Of a DNA stretch of 64,000 bases, positions 27,152-37,606 are shown in pieces. The translations under genes and the position numbers were made by a program. The stretch covers positions 2,321,501 to 2,385,500 of the forward strand of contig NZ_CP084752.1 of the NCBI RefSeq assembly GCF_020535545.1. The letters are read 5' to 3'. The first letter of the stretch is position 1. Each line of letters opens with the position of its first letter. The notes under the pieces were generated by a model that was not told the DNA's origin, did no database searches, and saw only the letters and a list, made by a program, of their open reading frames with translations. The DNA comes from Roseateles sp. XES5 (lineage in GTDB: Bacteria > Pseudomonadota > Alphaproteobacteria > Rhizobiales > Rhizobiaceae).

Positions 27152-28204
27152 GTGCCCCGCATCGAAAAACCCGCCGACAGTGAGCCCGCCCGCAGCCTGC
27201 CCCGCACCGGCAAGCCGACGCTGAAGACCATTGCGGAAATGACGGGTCTTGCGATCACCACGGTTTCCCGCGCGCTCGGCAATGCGCCGCAGATTTCCGA
27301 AAGCACCCGGCGTCGCGTGCACGAGGTCGCCGCCGAGATCGGCTACCTGCCCGACCGCGCCGCCCAGCGCCTCAAGACCGGCCGCACCAATGTCATTTCC
27401 GTGCTGCTCGATCCGCACGAGGAAATCCTCGGTTTCGGCACGTCCATCATGCACGGTCTGGCGCGCGCCCTGCAGGCGACGCCCTACCATCTCATCGTCA
27501 CGCCGAACTTTCTCGACGGCAGCAATGTCGATGCGGTCAACTACATCATCCGCAACGGCATGGCCGATGGCCTGATCTTCTCGCGCACCGAGCCGTTCGA
27601 TCCGCGCGTGCGGCTGCTGCTGGAGAACGGCTTTCCCTTCGTCACCCATGGCCGAACGGAATTCTCCACGCCGCATGCCTTCGTCGACTACGACAATTTC
27701 GCCTTCGCCTACGCGGCCACCAGACGGCTGATCGCCAAGGGGCGCCGCAAGGTCACGATCATCCTGCCGCCGAAGCGGCTCACCTTCCACCAGCACATGC
27801 TGCACGGTTTCATGACCGCCGTGCGCGAAGCCGGCGTCGCCTATGAAGTTCCCGAAGGGCTCGATCTCGACAGCCCTGCCGACATGATCCGCGATGCCAT
27901 GCGCCGCCGCAGCGCCGAGCCCGATCCGCCTGACGGCATCACCTGTCCCGGCGAAGTCTCCGCGCTCGCCACGATCACCGGCATGAGCGACAACGGTCTC
28001 GGCCTCGGCGGCGAATACGATATCGTCGCCAAGCAGACCTCCCGCCTGCTGAGCCAGATCCAGCCGAAGGTTGAGACCATCTACGAGGATCTGACGGCCG
28101 CGGGCGAGGCCATGGGCCGGCTGCTGCTGAAGCGCATTGCCGGTGAACCTGCCGGAGACCTTTCGATCCTGCAGACCCCGCAATTCAGCTTCCCGACGCC
28201 CTGA
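27152..28204 (+). CDS. LacI-family repressor of the sugar operon
   Basis: 350 residues from a GTG at 27152. The HTH reads LKTIAEMTGLAITTVSRALGNAPQISESTRRRV, then the hinge RAAQRLKTGRTN and a periplasmic-binding-like effector domain (about 75-345). Earlier in-frame codons run through the operator region, so the GTG is preferred although its RBS (GAAGAAG) is weak. It is divergent from the importer operon and there is an operator on each side. The inducer is presumably the imported sugar or a product. Confidence 0.88.
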   Translation: MPRIEKPADSEPARSLPRTGKPTLKTIAEMTGLAITTVSRALGNAPQISESTRRRVHEVAAEIGYLPDRAAQRLKTGRTNVISVLLDPHEEILGFGTSIMHGLARALQATPYHLIVTPNFLDGSNVDAVNYIIRNGMADGLIFSRTEPFDPRVRLLLENGFPFVTHGRTEFSTPHAFVDYDNFAFAYAATRRLIAKGRRKVTIILPPKRLTFHQHMLHGFMTAVREAGVAYEVPEGLDLDSPADMIRDAMRRRSAEPDPPDGITCPGEVSALATITGMSDNGLGLGGEYDIVAKQTSRLLSQIQPKVETIYEDLTAAGEAMGRLLLKRIAGEPAGDLSILQTPQFSFPTP

Positions 28205-28251
28205 ACGGGCGGCAGCGCCGATCCCAGCCATGGTTGTCGGGAGGGCTTTTG

Positions 28252-29757
28252 TCATCGCGGCATCCACCAGCCGGTGCGCGCGCCCATATGCATGTTGAGC
28301 GTCTTCGTCTCCGTATAATCTTCCACGGCATGGCGGCCGAGCTCGCGGCCGAGACCGGACTGGCGGTAGCCGCCGAAGGGCAATTCCGATGCGCCGTCCA
28401 TGAAGGTGTTCATCCAGACCGTGCCGGCGCGCACCTTGCGGCCGATGGTCAGGCACGTATCGAAGTCGCGGCTCCAGACGCCGGCCGAAAGGCCGTAGTC
28501 GATGGCGTTGGCGATGCGGATCGCCTCGTCCGTCGTCTCGAAGGTCAGCACCGAAAGCACGGGGCCGAAGACTTCCTCGCGGGCGACCGCCATGTCGGGC
28601 GTCACGCCGGACAGGATGGTCGGGGCCATGAACTGGCCGAGGCCAAGATCGAGCGCCGTGCCGCCGAGCGCCACCGAAGCGCCGGCCGTCGCCGCGCCAT
28701 CGACATAGCTGCCGATCTTGTCGAGATGCTGCGGCGTGATGATCGCGCCAACCTGCGTCGTCGGATCGAGCGGATCGCCGACCCTGACCTTCCTGGCCAG
28801 CGCCGCGACGCGGGCCGTTACCTCCGCGGCGATGGATTTGTGCAGGATCAGCCGCGAGCCGGCATTGCAGCATTCGCCCGCATTGAAATAGGCGCCGAAG
28901 ACGGCGGCGTCGATGAACTCGTCGAGATTGGCGTCGGGGAAGACGATCTGCGGGTTCTTGCCGCCGAGCTCCAGCGACACCTTCTTCAGGGTCTGCGCGG
29001 CATTGGCCATGGTGAGGCGGCCGACGCCGGTGGAGCCGGTGAAGGAGACCATGTCGACATCGGGATGGGTCGTCATCGGCGCGCCGACCTCCGGGCCGGT
29101 GCCGGTGAGGATGTTGACGACGCCGGCGGGCACGCCCGCCTCGATGAGGATTTCGCCGAGAAGCAGCGTGGAGCCGGAGGTGAGTTCGGACGGCTTGACG
29201 ACCGTCGTGCAGCCGGCGGCGAGCGCGAAGGGCAGCTTCTGGCTGACGATCAGGAAGGGGAAGTTCCAGGGCGTGATGATGGAGACGACGCCGATGGCCT
29301 CGCGCAGCACGACGCCGAGCGTGCCCTCGCCGAGGGTGTTGTAGCTCTCGCCGTGGAGGTCGCGGGCAAGCGCCGCGGCATAGCGCCAGATGTCGGCGGC
29401 GCCGGCAAGTTCGCCCTTGGCCTGGCTGATCGGCTTGCCGCTTTCGATGCAGTCGAGGAAGGCGAGTTCGTCCGCCTTGGCCGCGATGAGATCGGCGGCC
29501 CGCAGCAGGATGTTGGAGCGTTCGGCGCCCGTCATGCGGGGCCACGGACCGTCATCGAAAGCCTTGCGGGCCGCGGCGATGGCGCGCTCGGCATCGGCCT
29601 TCGTGCCGGCCGGATAGCGGCTGACGACGACGCCGTGGCCGGGGGCGATGCGTTCGAGCGCAGGGCCGGACCCTTCCGTCCAGACGCCGTCGATCAGCAT
29701 GCGGAAGTCGCGTGCCGCGAAATTGTCGAGCGCCTTGGGTTTCACATGCGCGGTCAT
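28252..29757 (-). CDS. NAD(P)-dependent aldehyde dehydrogenase
   Basis: 501 residues. FNAGECCNAGSRL carries the catalytic Cys and LELGGKNPQIVFPDANLDE the catalytic Glu. IITPWNFPFLIVSQKLPFALAAGCTTVVKPSE and FTGSTGVGRL form the cofactor site. The family is closest to betaine-aldehyde/gamma-aminobutyraldehyde dehydrogenases. The ATG at 29757 overlaps the crotonase stop (TAATG) and has GGGAG 7 bases upstream; an ATG 6 bases earlier is possible. Last gene of the LacI2 operon, so it probably oxidises an aldehyde made in that pathway. Confidence 0.9.
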   Translation of the reverse strand: MTAHVKPKALDNFAARDFRMLIDGVWTEGSGPALERIAPGHGVVVSRYPAGTKADAERAIAAARKAFDDGPWPRMTGAERSNILLRAADLIAAKADELAFLDCIESGKPISQAKGELAGAADIWRYAAALARDLHGESYNTLGEGTLGVVLREAIGVVSIITPWNFPFLIVSQKLPFALAAGCTTVVKPSELTSGSTLLLGEILIEAGVPAGVVNILTGTGPEVGAPMTTHPDVDMVSFTGSTGVGRLTMANAAQTLKKVSLELGGKNPQIVFPDANLDEFIDAAVFGAYFNAGECCNAGSRLILHKSIAAEVTARVAALARKVRVGDPLDPTTQVGAIITPQHLDKIGSYVDGAATAGASVALGGTALDLGLGQFMAPTILSGVTPDMAVAREEVFGPVLSVLTFETTDEAIRIANAIDYGLSAGVWSRDFDTCLTIGRKVRAGTVWMNTFMDGASELPFGGYRQSGLGRELGRHAVEDYTETKTLNMHMGARTGWWMPR

Positions 29758-30536
29758 TACCATTCTCCCTTGAAGTCTGCGGGGCGCTTGCCCGTGAAGG
29801 CGGCGACGCCTTCCTTGAGGTCCCCGGTCTTGGCGACGAGAATCGAACCGAGGGCTTCCACCGCCGCGCCATTGTCCTCGCCGTTCGCCACGGAAATCAT
29901 CAGCTTGGAAATCTCCGTTGCCGCCGGCCCGCGCGCGGCGATGCGCGCCGCATAGGCTTTCGCGGCTTCGACCGCCGTTCCCGTCTCGACGACCTGGTCG
30001 ACGATGCCGAGCGCTGCCGCTTCCGCTGCCGTCAGAACCTCGCCGCCCAGCAGCATGCGCCGCACGGCCTGCGCGCCGAAGCGCTTCACCAGGCGCTGCG
30101 TGCCGGACCAGCCGGGCACCATGCCGAGGCCGGCCTCCGGCAGGCCGATCTTCACCTGCGCTTCGGCGATGCGGATATCCGCGGCGGCGGCAAGTTCCAG
30201 CCCGCCGCCCAGCGCATGGCCGTTGACGGCGGCGACCAGCGGCATGCGCAGCGTCGCCAGCCGCTCGAAGACGCGGTGGCCGAAGCGCACCCAGGCATGA
30301 CCGAATTCGTTGGCCTCCATGCCGGCCCAGGCGCGGATGTCGCCGCCGGCGGAAAAGGCCTTGCCCTCGCCGGTGAGGATGGCGACGCGCACGGCCGCAT
30401 TGGCCTCGACCGTGTCGCAGGCCGCCGACAGTTCCTTCAGCATGCCGATGTCGAAGGCATTCAGCTTTTCCGGGCGCGCGACGGTGATCGTCGCGATGGG
30501 GCCGTCGATGTCGATGCGGATGCGCGGTTCAGCCAT
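29757..30536 (-). CDS. Enoyl-CoA hydratase/isomerase (crotonase family)
   Basis: 259 residues. The oxyanion-hole segment AFSAGGDIRAW and the ALGGGLELAAAADIRIAEAQVKIGLPEAGLGMVPGWSGTQRLVKRFG block are intact and include one catalytic Glu (PEAGLG). At the position of the second hydratase Glu the text is QAVRRMLLGG, without Glu, so hydration may not be its reaction; isomerase, decarboxylase or hydrolase activities occur in the family. Start at 30536 overlaps the CoA-transferase end by 8 bases. Confidence 0.86.
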   Translation of the reverse strand: MAEPRIRIDIDGPIATITVARPEKLNAFDIGMLKELSAACDTVEANAAVRVAILTGEGKAFSAGGDIRAWAGMEANEFGHAWVRFGHRVFERLATLRMPLVAAVNGHALGGGLELAAAADIRIAEAQVKIGLPEAGLGMVPGWSGTQRLVKRFGAQAVRRMLLGGEVLTAAEAAALGIVDQVVETGTAVEAAKAYAARIAARGPAATEISKLMISVANGEDNGAAVEALGSILVAKTGDLKEGVAAFTGKRPADFKGEW

Positions 30537-32142
30537 GGTTCGCCCCCGCAATCCGGCGCGGCGCCTTTTCCGGCAGGATCAGGCCGATCGGCGCGTCGGT
30601 GAAGAGGGCCGCATCCATCACCTTGAGGTCCGGTGCGACGACGAGATCGAATTCCGACTGGTCGAGGATATGCGCCTTGAGATCGACGCCGGGCGCGATC
30701 TCGGTCAGCACGATGCCCTCGGGCGTCAGCTTCATCACGCAGCGCTCGGTGACATAGGTGATGTCCTGCCCCTGGGCCACGCCGCGCGGGCCGGAGAAGG
30801 TGACGTGCTCGACCGCGTTGACCAGCTTCTTCAGCTTGCCTTCCTTCTCGATGACGAGCTTGCCGTCCGCGACGGCGAGTTTCGCGCCGGCATTGAACAT
30901 GCCGGAGAAGACGACCTTCTTCGCCCGGGCGGTGATGTCGACGAAGCCGCCGCAGCCCGCCGTCACATGCGGACGGAACGAAAGCTTCGAGACGTTGACC
31001 GATCCGTCCCGGCCGATTTCCAGGAAGGACAGCAGCGAGGCATCGAAGCCCGCGCCCTGGAAATAGGTGAACTGGTAGGGCGAGGGCATGAAGGCATCGG
31101 CATTGGAGGCGCAGCCGAAGGCGAAGTCGAGCAGCGGCACGCCGCCGACGGCGCCCTGCTCGATGACCCAGGTGACGGCCCCGTGCAGGCCTTCTTCCAT
31201 CAGGATGCGCGGTACGTTGGCGGAAATGCCGAAGCCGAGATTGACGGCGCTGCCGGACTCGAGTTCCTGCGCCACGCGGCGGGCGATGACCTTCTGGATG
31301 TTGAATTCCGGCACGCGGAATGTGTCGAGTGGTCGGAAGATCTCGCCTGATATGGCGGGGTCGTAGAGCGTCTGCGTCGTCTGCTTCTGCTCCGGGTCGA
31401 CCACGACATAGTCGACCAGCACGCCCGGCACGCGCACATCGTGCGGCTTCAGCGAACCTTCCTTGGTGATGCGCTTGACCTGCGCGATGACGATGCCGCC
31501 ATTGTTGCGGGCGGCGAGCGCCTGGTCGAGCCCACCGAGATAGGCGCCCTCGTGCTCGTAGGTCAGGTTGCCGCGCTCGTCCGCCGTCGTGGCGCGGATG
31601 ATGGCGACCTCGGGTGCGATGGCCTTGAAATAGAGCCATTCCTCGCCGGCGAAGGTGATCTTCTCCACCACCGGTTCCCTGGTTGCGGCTTCGTTCATCG
31701 CGCAGCCCTCGCGGTCCGGATCGACGAAGGTCTCGATGCCGACCTTGGTGATGACGCCCGGACGCTTGGCGGCCGCCTCGCGATGCATGTCGAAGAGGAT
31801 GCCCGAGGGGATGTTGTAGGCGGGAATCTCGTTGCCGGTGATCATCTGCCAGATCAGCGGCGGCTCGGAGGAGGAGGGGCCGGAGGGATAGGACCCGGCG
31901 AGGACCTTGGCGAGCAGCCCCTTCTTCGCGATGTAGTCGATACCCTTGATGCCGCTCATGTCGCCGGCGGCGATGGGATGCAGCGTGGTGATGTTCCGCG
32001 GATGGCCGGTTTGCTCGAAGCGCTCGCCGATCGCCTTCAGCGTCAGGTCGGGGCAGCCGAGGCCGGAGGAGGAGGAGACCGACACGACGGCACCGTCGGG
32101 AATGAGGTCTGCCGCCTGGCGCGGGGTGATATGCTTGCTCAT
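30529..32142 (-). CDS. Family I CoA-transferase (propionate/acetate CoA-transferase type)
   Basis: 537 residues, alpha and beta halves fused as in YdiF/Pct. N-terminal SSSGLGCPDLTLKAIGERF, middle NPEREGCAMNEAA-like text (PDREGCAMNEAATRE) and the active-site Glu in TWVIEQGAVGGVPLLDFAFGCASN. This enzyme moves CoA from acetyl- or propionyl-CoA to another carboxylic acid. With an aldehyde dehydrogenase and a crotonase in the same operon it probably activates the acid made by the dehydrogenase. Six-base gap to the upstream Gfo/Idh gene. Confidence 0.9.
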   Translation of the reverse strand: MSKHITPRQAADLIPDGAVVSVSSSSGLGCPDLTLKAIGERFEQTGHPRNITTLHPIAAGDMSGIKGIDYIAKKGLLAKVLAGSYPSGPSSSEPPLIWQMITGNEIPAYNIPSGILFDMHREAAAKRPGVITKVGIETFVDPDREGCAMNEAATREPVVEKITFAGEEWLYFKAIAPEVAIIRATTADERGNLTYEHEGAYLGGLDQALAARNNGGIVIAQVKRITKEGSLKPHDVRVPGVLVDYVVVDPEQKQTTQTLYDPAISGEIFRPLDTFRVPEFNIQKVIARRVAQELESGSAVNLGFGISANVPRILMEEGLHGAVTWVIEQGAVGGVPLLDFAFGCASNADAFMPSPYQFTYFQGAGFDASLLSFLEIGRDGSVNVSKLSFRPHVTAGCGGFVDITARAKKVVFSGMFNAGAKLAVADGKLVIEKEGKLKKLVNAVEHVTFSGPRGVAQGQDITYVTERCVMKLTPEGIVLTEIAPGVDLKAHILDQSEFDLVVAPDLKVMDAALFTDAPIGLILPEKAPRRIAGANHG

Positions 32143-32148
32143 GATGGT

Positions 32149-34187
<2,039 letters not shown>

Positions 34188-34237
34188 GTTGATCCTCCCG
34201 TGCGGGCTGTCATTCCCGCTTGTTGATGGGTAATTAA

Positions 34238-34251
34238 TTGGATCGTTCCAA
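34238..34251. promoter_or_regulatory. LacI2 operator, regulator-operon side
   Basis: TTGGATCGTTCCAA, a CG-centred dyad with one mismatched pair. On the minus strand it reads TTGGAACGATCCAA and lies exactly between -35 and -10 of the LacI2 operon promoter. Confidence 0.65.
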
Positions 34252-34483
34252 ATTTGTCAAGAGGGTTCTGCGTGCTGCACGGATCGTGCTTCCTGTCAGG
34301 AGGCGCGTGTTCCGTTTCTCCTTGGTGCGCACGGGCCATTGGTGGCGATAAGCTATGGTGAGCAGGCTGTTGAGGCCTGTGTCGCACGCCGGACGTGTCG
34401 TGAATGTGGTTGCGCTTTCCCGCCATTCGACAGGGTATGGTGTCCGCCCGTCGTGAGCAGATCCCGAAAAACATCCTTGAAAT

Positions 34484-34497
34484 TTGGAACGATCTAA
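34484..34497. promoter_or_regulatory. LacI2 operator, DUF993 side
   Basis: TTGGAACGATCTAA, differing at one base from the minus-strand reading of the site at 34238. Two copies of the same uncommon 14-mer, each in a divergent promoter, make a shared repressor site very likely. Confidence 0.65.
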
Positions 34498-34530
34498 ATT
34501 ATTGCCTCACAAAACCCTCGGGAGGACTCC

Positions 34531-35697
34531 ATGACGATCAGCCTTTCCCTGCCGCGTGCCGATGGTGGCGTCGAAGCCTATGCCCTCGTGGGCACACCGA
34601 CCGAGCGTCCCGCCGCCGCGCCGCGTTTCAATCGCATTGCCTATGCCGCCGCCCATGTGGTTTCCGATCCGCGCCGCGATGCGCGGCCCTGGGAAGCGCC
34701 GGCGGTCGACTGGGAGCGCACGATGGCCTTCCGGCATCATCTCTGGTCGCTCGGCTTCCGCATCGCCGAGGCGATGGACACGGCGCAGCGCGGCATGGGG
34801 CTCGACTGGGCCGGCGCGCAGGAACTGATCCGCCGCTCGCTTGCCGAGGCGAAGACGGTGCCGGGCGCCGACCTTGCCTGCGGCGCCGGCACCGATCATC
34901 TCAGCGCCGCCGATACCCGCTCGCTGGACGATGTCGTGCGCGCCTATGAGGAGCAGGTCGGTTTCGTCGAAAAACACGGCGGCCGGGCGATCATGATGGC
35001 GAGCCGCGCGCTTGCCCGTATCGCGCGTTCGCCGGACGATTACCGCAAGGTCTATGGCCGCATTCTCGGCCAGGCGAAGGACAAGGTCGTGCTGCACTGG
35101 CTCGGCGACATGTTCGATCCGCAGCTCAAGGGCTATTGGGGGGCGGAAAGCTTCGAGCCGGCGCTGGAGGCGGTGCTGTCGATCATCGCGGAGAACCGCG
35201 ACAAGGTCGAGGGCATCAAGATTTCCCTGCTCGACAATGCCTATGAAGTGGCGCTGCGCGACCGGTTGCCGGAGGGCGTGCTCTGCTTCACCGGCGACGA
35301 CTTCAACTATGCCGAACTCATCGAGGGCGACGGGCGCAAATACAGCCACGCGCTGCTCGGCATCTTCGATGCTGTCGCGCCGCAGGCGTCGAGGGCGCTC
35401 GCCTCGCTCGCCGCGGGCGACATCGCCACCTTCCGCGCCGTCATCGAACCGACCGTGCCGCTGTCGCGAAAGATCTTCGAGGCGCCGACGCAGTATTACA
35501 AGGCGGGCGTAGTCTTTCTCGCCTGGTTGAACGGTCATCAGGACCATTTCACCATGCCGGCCGGCATGCAGTCCGCCCGCGGCGTCCTGCACTATGCCGA
35601 CGTCTTCCGCCTCGCCGACCGGGCCAACGTGCTCGACCGGCCGGAGCTTGCCGCCGCACGCATGAAGAACCTCATGGCGGTGCTGGGCGTCGCCTGA
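34531..35697 (+). CDS. DUF993 protein, TIM-barrel aldolase-like
   Basis: 388 residues with a strong RBS. The sequence (FNRIAYAAAHVVSDPRRD, AVDWERTMAFRHHLWSLGFRIAEAMDTAQRGMGLDW, VHLHWLGDMFDPQLKGYWG-like text as VVLHWLGDMFDPQLKGYW, and VEGIKISLLDNAYEVALRDRLP) matches the DUF993 family, which is distantly related to dihydrodipicolinate-synthase-type aldolases. The KISLLD segment is where a Schiff-base Lys would fall. It is controlled with the LacI2 operon and often neighbours Gfo/Idh/MocA genes. Retro-aldol cleavage of an oxidised sugar-like compound is the working idea, not established. Confidence 0.8.
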   Translation: MTISLSLPRADGGVEAYALVGTPTERPAAAPRFNRIAYAAAHVVSDPRRDARPWEAPAVDWERTMAFRHHLWSLGFRIAEAMDTAQRGMGLDWAGAQELIRRSLAEAKTVPGADLACGAGTDHLSAADTRSLDDVVRAYEEQVGFVEKHGGRAIMMASRALARIARSPDDYRKVYGRILGQAKDKVVLHWLGDMFDPQLKGYWGAESFEPALEAVLSIIAENRDKVEGIKISLLDNAYEVALRDRLPEGVLCFTGDDFNYAELIEGDGRKYSHALLGIFDAVAPQASRALASLAAGDIATFRAVIEPTVPLSRKIFEAPTQYYKAGVVFLAWLNGHQDHFTMPAGMQSARGVLHYADVFRLADRANVLDRPELAAARMKNLMAVLGVA

Positions 35698-35775
35698 GAT
35701 TAGCTGTGGATGACCGGTGCTTTGGCCGGTCCTCGTCGCCATCCGGCGCTAAACTCTTCTTCAAAGGAGAGGGCG

Positions 35776-36471
35776 ATGACAGCGACGGATGTGAAGATCG
35801 GCGAGAGCTGGAAGGCGCCGCTGGCGGCGGAATTCTCCAGTCCCTACATGGCGGAGCTGAAGGCCTTTCTTCTGGAGCAGAAGCAGGAGGGTCGGCGCGT
35901 CTTCCCGAAGGGGGCGGAATATTTCCGCGCGCTCGACCTGACACCGCTCGACGAGGTGCGCGTCGTCATCCTCGGGCAGGATCCCTATCACGGCGAGGGG
36001 CAGGCGCATGGCCTCTGCTTTTCCGTGCAGCCGGGCGTGCGCATCCCGCCCTCACTCGTCAACATCTACAAGGAAATGCAGGAAGACCTCGGCGTCGCGC
36101 CGGCCCGCCACGGTTTCCTCGAACATTGGGCGCGGCAGGGCGTGCTGCTGCTCAACAGCGTGCTGACGGTGGAAATGGGCCGCGCCGCTTCCCATCAGGG
36201 CCGCGGCTGGGAGCGTTTCACGGATGCGGTCATCCGTGCCGTCAACGAGCAGGAAAAGCCCGTCGTCTTCATCCTCTGGGGCTCCTATGCCCAGAAGAAG
36301 GCGGCCTTCGTCGACCGCAGCCGCCATCTCGTGCTGCGCTCGCCGCATCCCTCGCCGCTGTCGGCGCATAACGGCTTCTTCGGTACGCGGCCGTTTTCCA
36401 AGGCGAACGAGTTTCTCGAAAAACACGGCCGCACGCCGATCGACTGGCAATTGCCGGCGACACCCGAATAG
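35776..36471 (+). CDS. ung: Uracil-DNA glycosylase
   Basis: 231 residues, family-1 UDG that removes uracil from DNA for base-excision repair. Water-activating motif GQDPYHGEGQAHGL near residue 62 and the DNA-intercalating loop HPSPLSAHNGFFG near 190 are both intact. The ATG at 35776 has AAAGGAG 7 bases upstream; earlier in-frame codons are rejected. Stands between DUF993 and an unknown gene with no sign of operon coupling. Confidence 0.96.
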   Translation: MTATDVKIGESWKAPLAAEFSSPYMAELKAFLLEQKQEGRRVFPKGAEYFRALDLTPLDEVRVVILGQDPYHGEGQAHGLCFSVQPGVRIPPSLVNIYKEMQEDLGVAPARHGFLEHWARQGVLLLNSVLTVEMGRAASHQGRGWERFTDAVIRAVNEQEKPVVFILWGSYAQKKAAFVDRSRHLVLRSPHPSPLSAHNGFFGTRPFSKANEFLEKHGRTPIDWQLPATPE

Positions 36472-36503
36472 CCATCGGCCGCCGGGGCTGGTAGGTTGCG
36501 TCC

Positions 36504-37466
36504 ATGGCATCCTCCGGCTCCGTCATCGACTGGCTTCTGGATTCGGATCCGGCAATCCGCTGGCAGGTCATGCGCGATCTCCTCGATGCGCCGGAGACCG
36601 AATGGCAGGCCGAGCGCGCAAGGGTGGAAGCCGAGGGCTGGGGCGCGAAACTCCTTTCCCATCAGGATGAGGACGGCCAATGGGCCGGCGGCGCCTTCCT
36701 TCCCGCCGATTACAGCGAAGAGAAATGGCGTGCGCAGGGGCAGGCCTGGACCGCCACCTGCTTTTCGCTTCAGCAGCTCCATGAATTCGGCCTCGATCCG
36801 GCCTCCCAGCGGGCGCGGAACACGATCGACCTCATCGGCAGGCATTGCCGCTGGGATCACGATGGCCAGCCCTTCTGGGACGGCGAGGTGGAGGAATGCG
36901 TCAATGCCCGCACGGTGACGGCGGGCGTCTATTTCGGCGTCGATGTATCCCGCATCGTCGCACGCCTCCTTGGCGAGCGGCAGGCGGATGGCGGCTGGAA
37001 CTGCGAGCGCTGCAACGGCTCGCACCGGTCCTCGTTCCACACGACGATCAATGTGCTCGAGGCGCTGCTGGCCTACGAGCGGGCGGAGGGCGCGACGCCG
37101 GAAATCCGGGCCGCGCGGCGGGCGGGAGAAGAGTATCTACTCGAGCGCTGCCTCTTTCGCGGGTTGGCGCGCGGCGCGGTGGTCGACGAGCGCTACCTCG
37201 CCTTTCTCTATCCCTATCGCTGGCGCTACGACGTCTTGCGCGCGCTCGACCATTTCCGCGCCGCCGGCGGCGCGCCCGATCCGCGCCTTGCGGAAGCCAT
37301 CGCGCATCTGCGCTCGAAACAGGGGCCGGACGGCACCTGGCGGCTCGACTGGTCCCTAAAGGGGCCGGTCTGGTTCGAGATGGAGACGGCGGGCGAGCCG
37401 TCGCGCTGGATCACCTTCAGGGCGCTGCGCGTCCTGCGCTGGTGGAACGAAAACGCCGGCCGGTAG
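36504..37466 (+). CDS. Alpha/alpha-toroid protein (squalene-cyclase/prenyltransferase-like repeats)
   Basis: 320 residues, unknown function. Three QW-like repeats are visible: DEDGQWAGG near 55, RQADGGWNCE near 158 and QGPDGTWRLDW near 278, the signature of the squalene-cyclase-type alpha-helical toroid. It is half the length of real cyclases and I see no DXDD catalytic motif. Cys residues in ECVNART and NCERCNGSHRSSFHTT could bind a metal. Relatives are usually annotated as hypothetical. Its RBS is weak. Confidence 0.75.
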   Translation: MASSGSVIDWLLDSDPAIRWQVMRDLLDAPETEWQAERARVEAEGWGAKLLSHQDEDGQWAGGAFLPADYSEEKWRAQGQAWTATCFSLQQLHEFGLDPASQRARNTIDLIGRHCRWDHDGQPFWDGEVEECVNARTVTAGVYFGVDVSRIVARLLGERQADGGWNCERCNGSHRSSFHTTINVLEALLAYERAEGATPEIRAARRAGEEYLLERCLFRGLARGAVVDERYLAFLYPYRWRYDVLRALDHFRAAGGAPDPRLAEAIAHLRSKQGPDGTWRLDWSLKGPVWFEMETAGEPSRWITFRALRVLRWWNENAGR

Positions 37467-37502
37467 GGGACCGGCCGGCGACAGGTTTGAGAGGAAATAG
37501 CT

Positions 37503-37606
37503 TAGAGCATGTCAGGTTCAGATTGAACCAGACATGCTCTAAATTCTTTTGTTTTCGTTTGTCTTTTCGGGAAAACCGGTTCCCACTTTTCCCTGACAAA
37601 CTCTAG
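37503..37606. repeat. Dispersed rhizobial repeat, copy 2, with long hairpin
   Basis: Ends TTAGAG (37503 side) and CTCTAG (37601-37606). Left part is a near-perfect hairpin: TTAGAGCATGTC (37502-37513), GGTTCA (37515-37520), loop GAT, TGAACC, GACATGCTCTAA (37531-37542), with one A/A mismatch. The right part (37542-37606) is the block shared with 18006-18070. The right end gives the TAG stop of the nucleoside hydrolase gene. May also end transcription of the flanking genes. Confidence 0.8.

Larger units (their letters stand above)
34188..34530. promoter_or_regulatory. Divergent control region between LacI2 operon and DUF993 gene
   Basis: 343 bases without a gene. Minus strand: TTGACA (34255-34260), a 17-base spacer and TTAATT (34232-34237), with the operator filling the spacer. 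Plus strand: TTGAAA (34477-34482) and a weak TTATTG about 16 bases on, again with the operator in between. The DUF993 RBS GGGAGGA is at 34520-34526. Nothing recognisable between about 34270 and 34470. Confidence 0.55.

Noticed and set aside
26804..29545. A 913-codon minus-strand open frame across the LacI gene and aldehyde dehydrogenase
   Set aside because: It runs out of frame through one gene and antisense through another, and covers the regulatory region.
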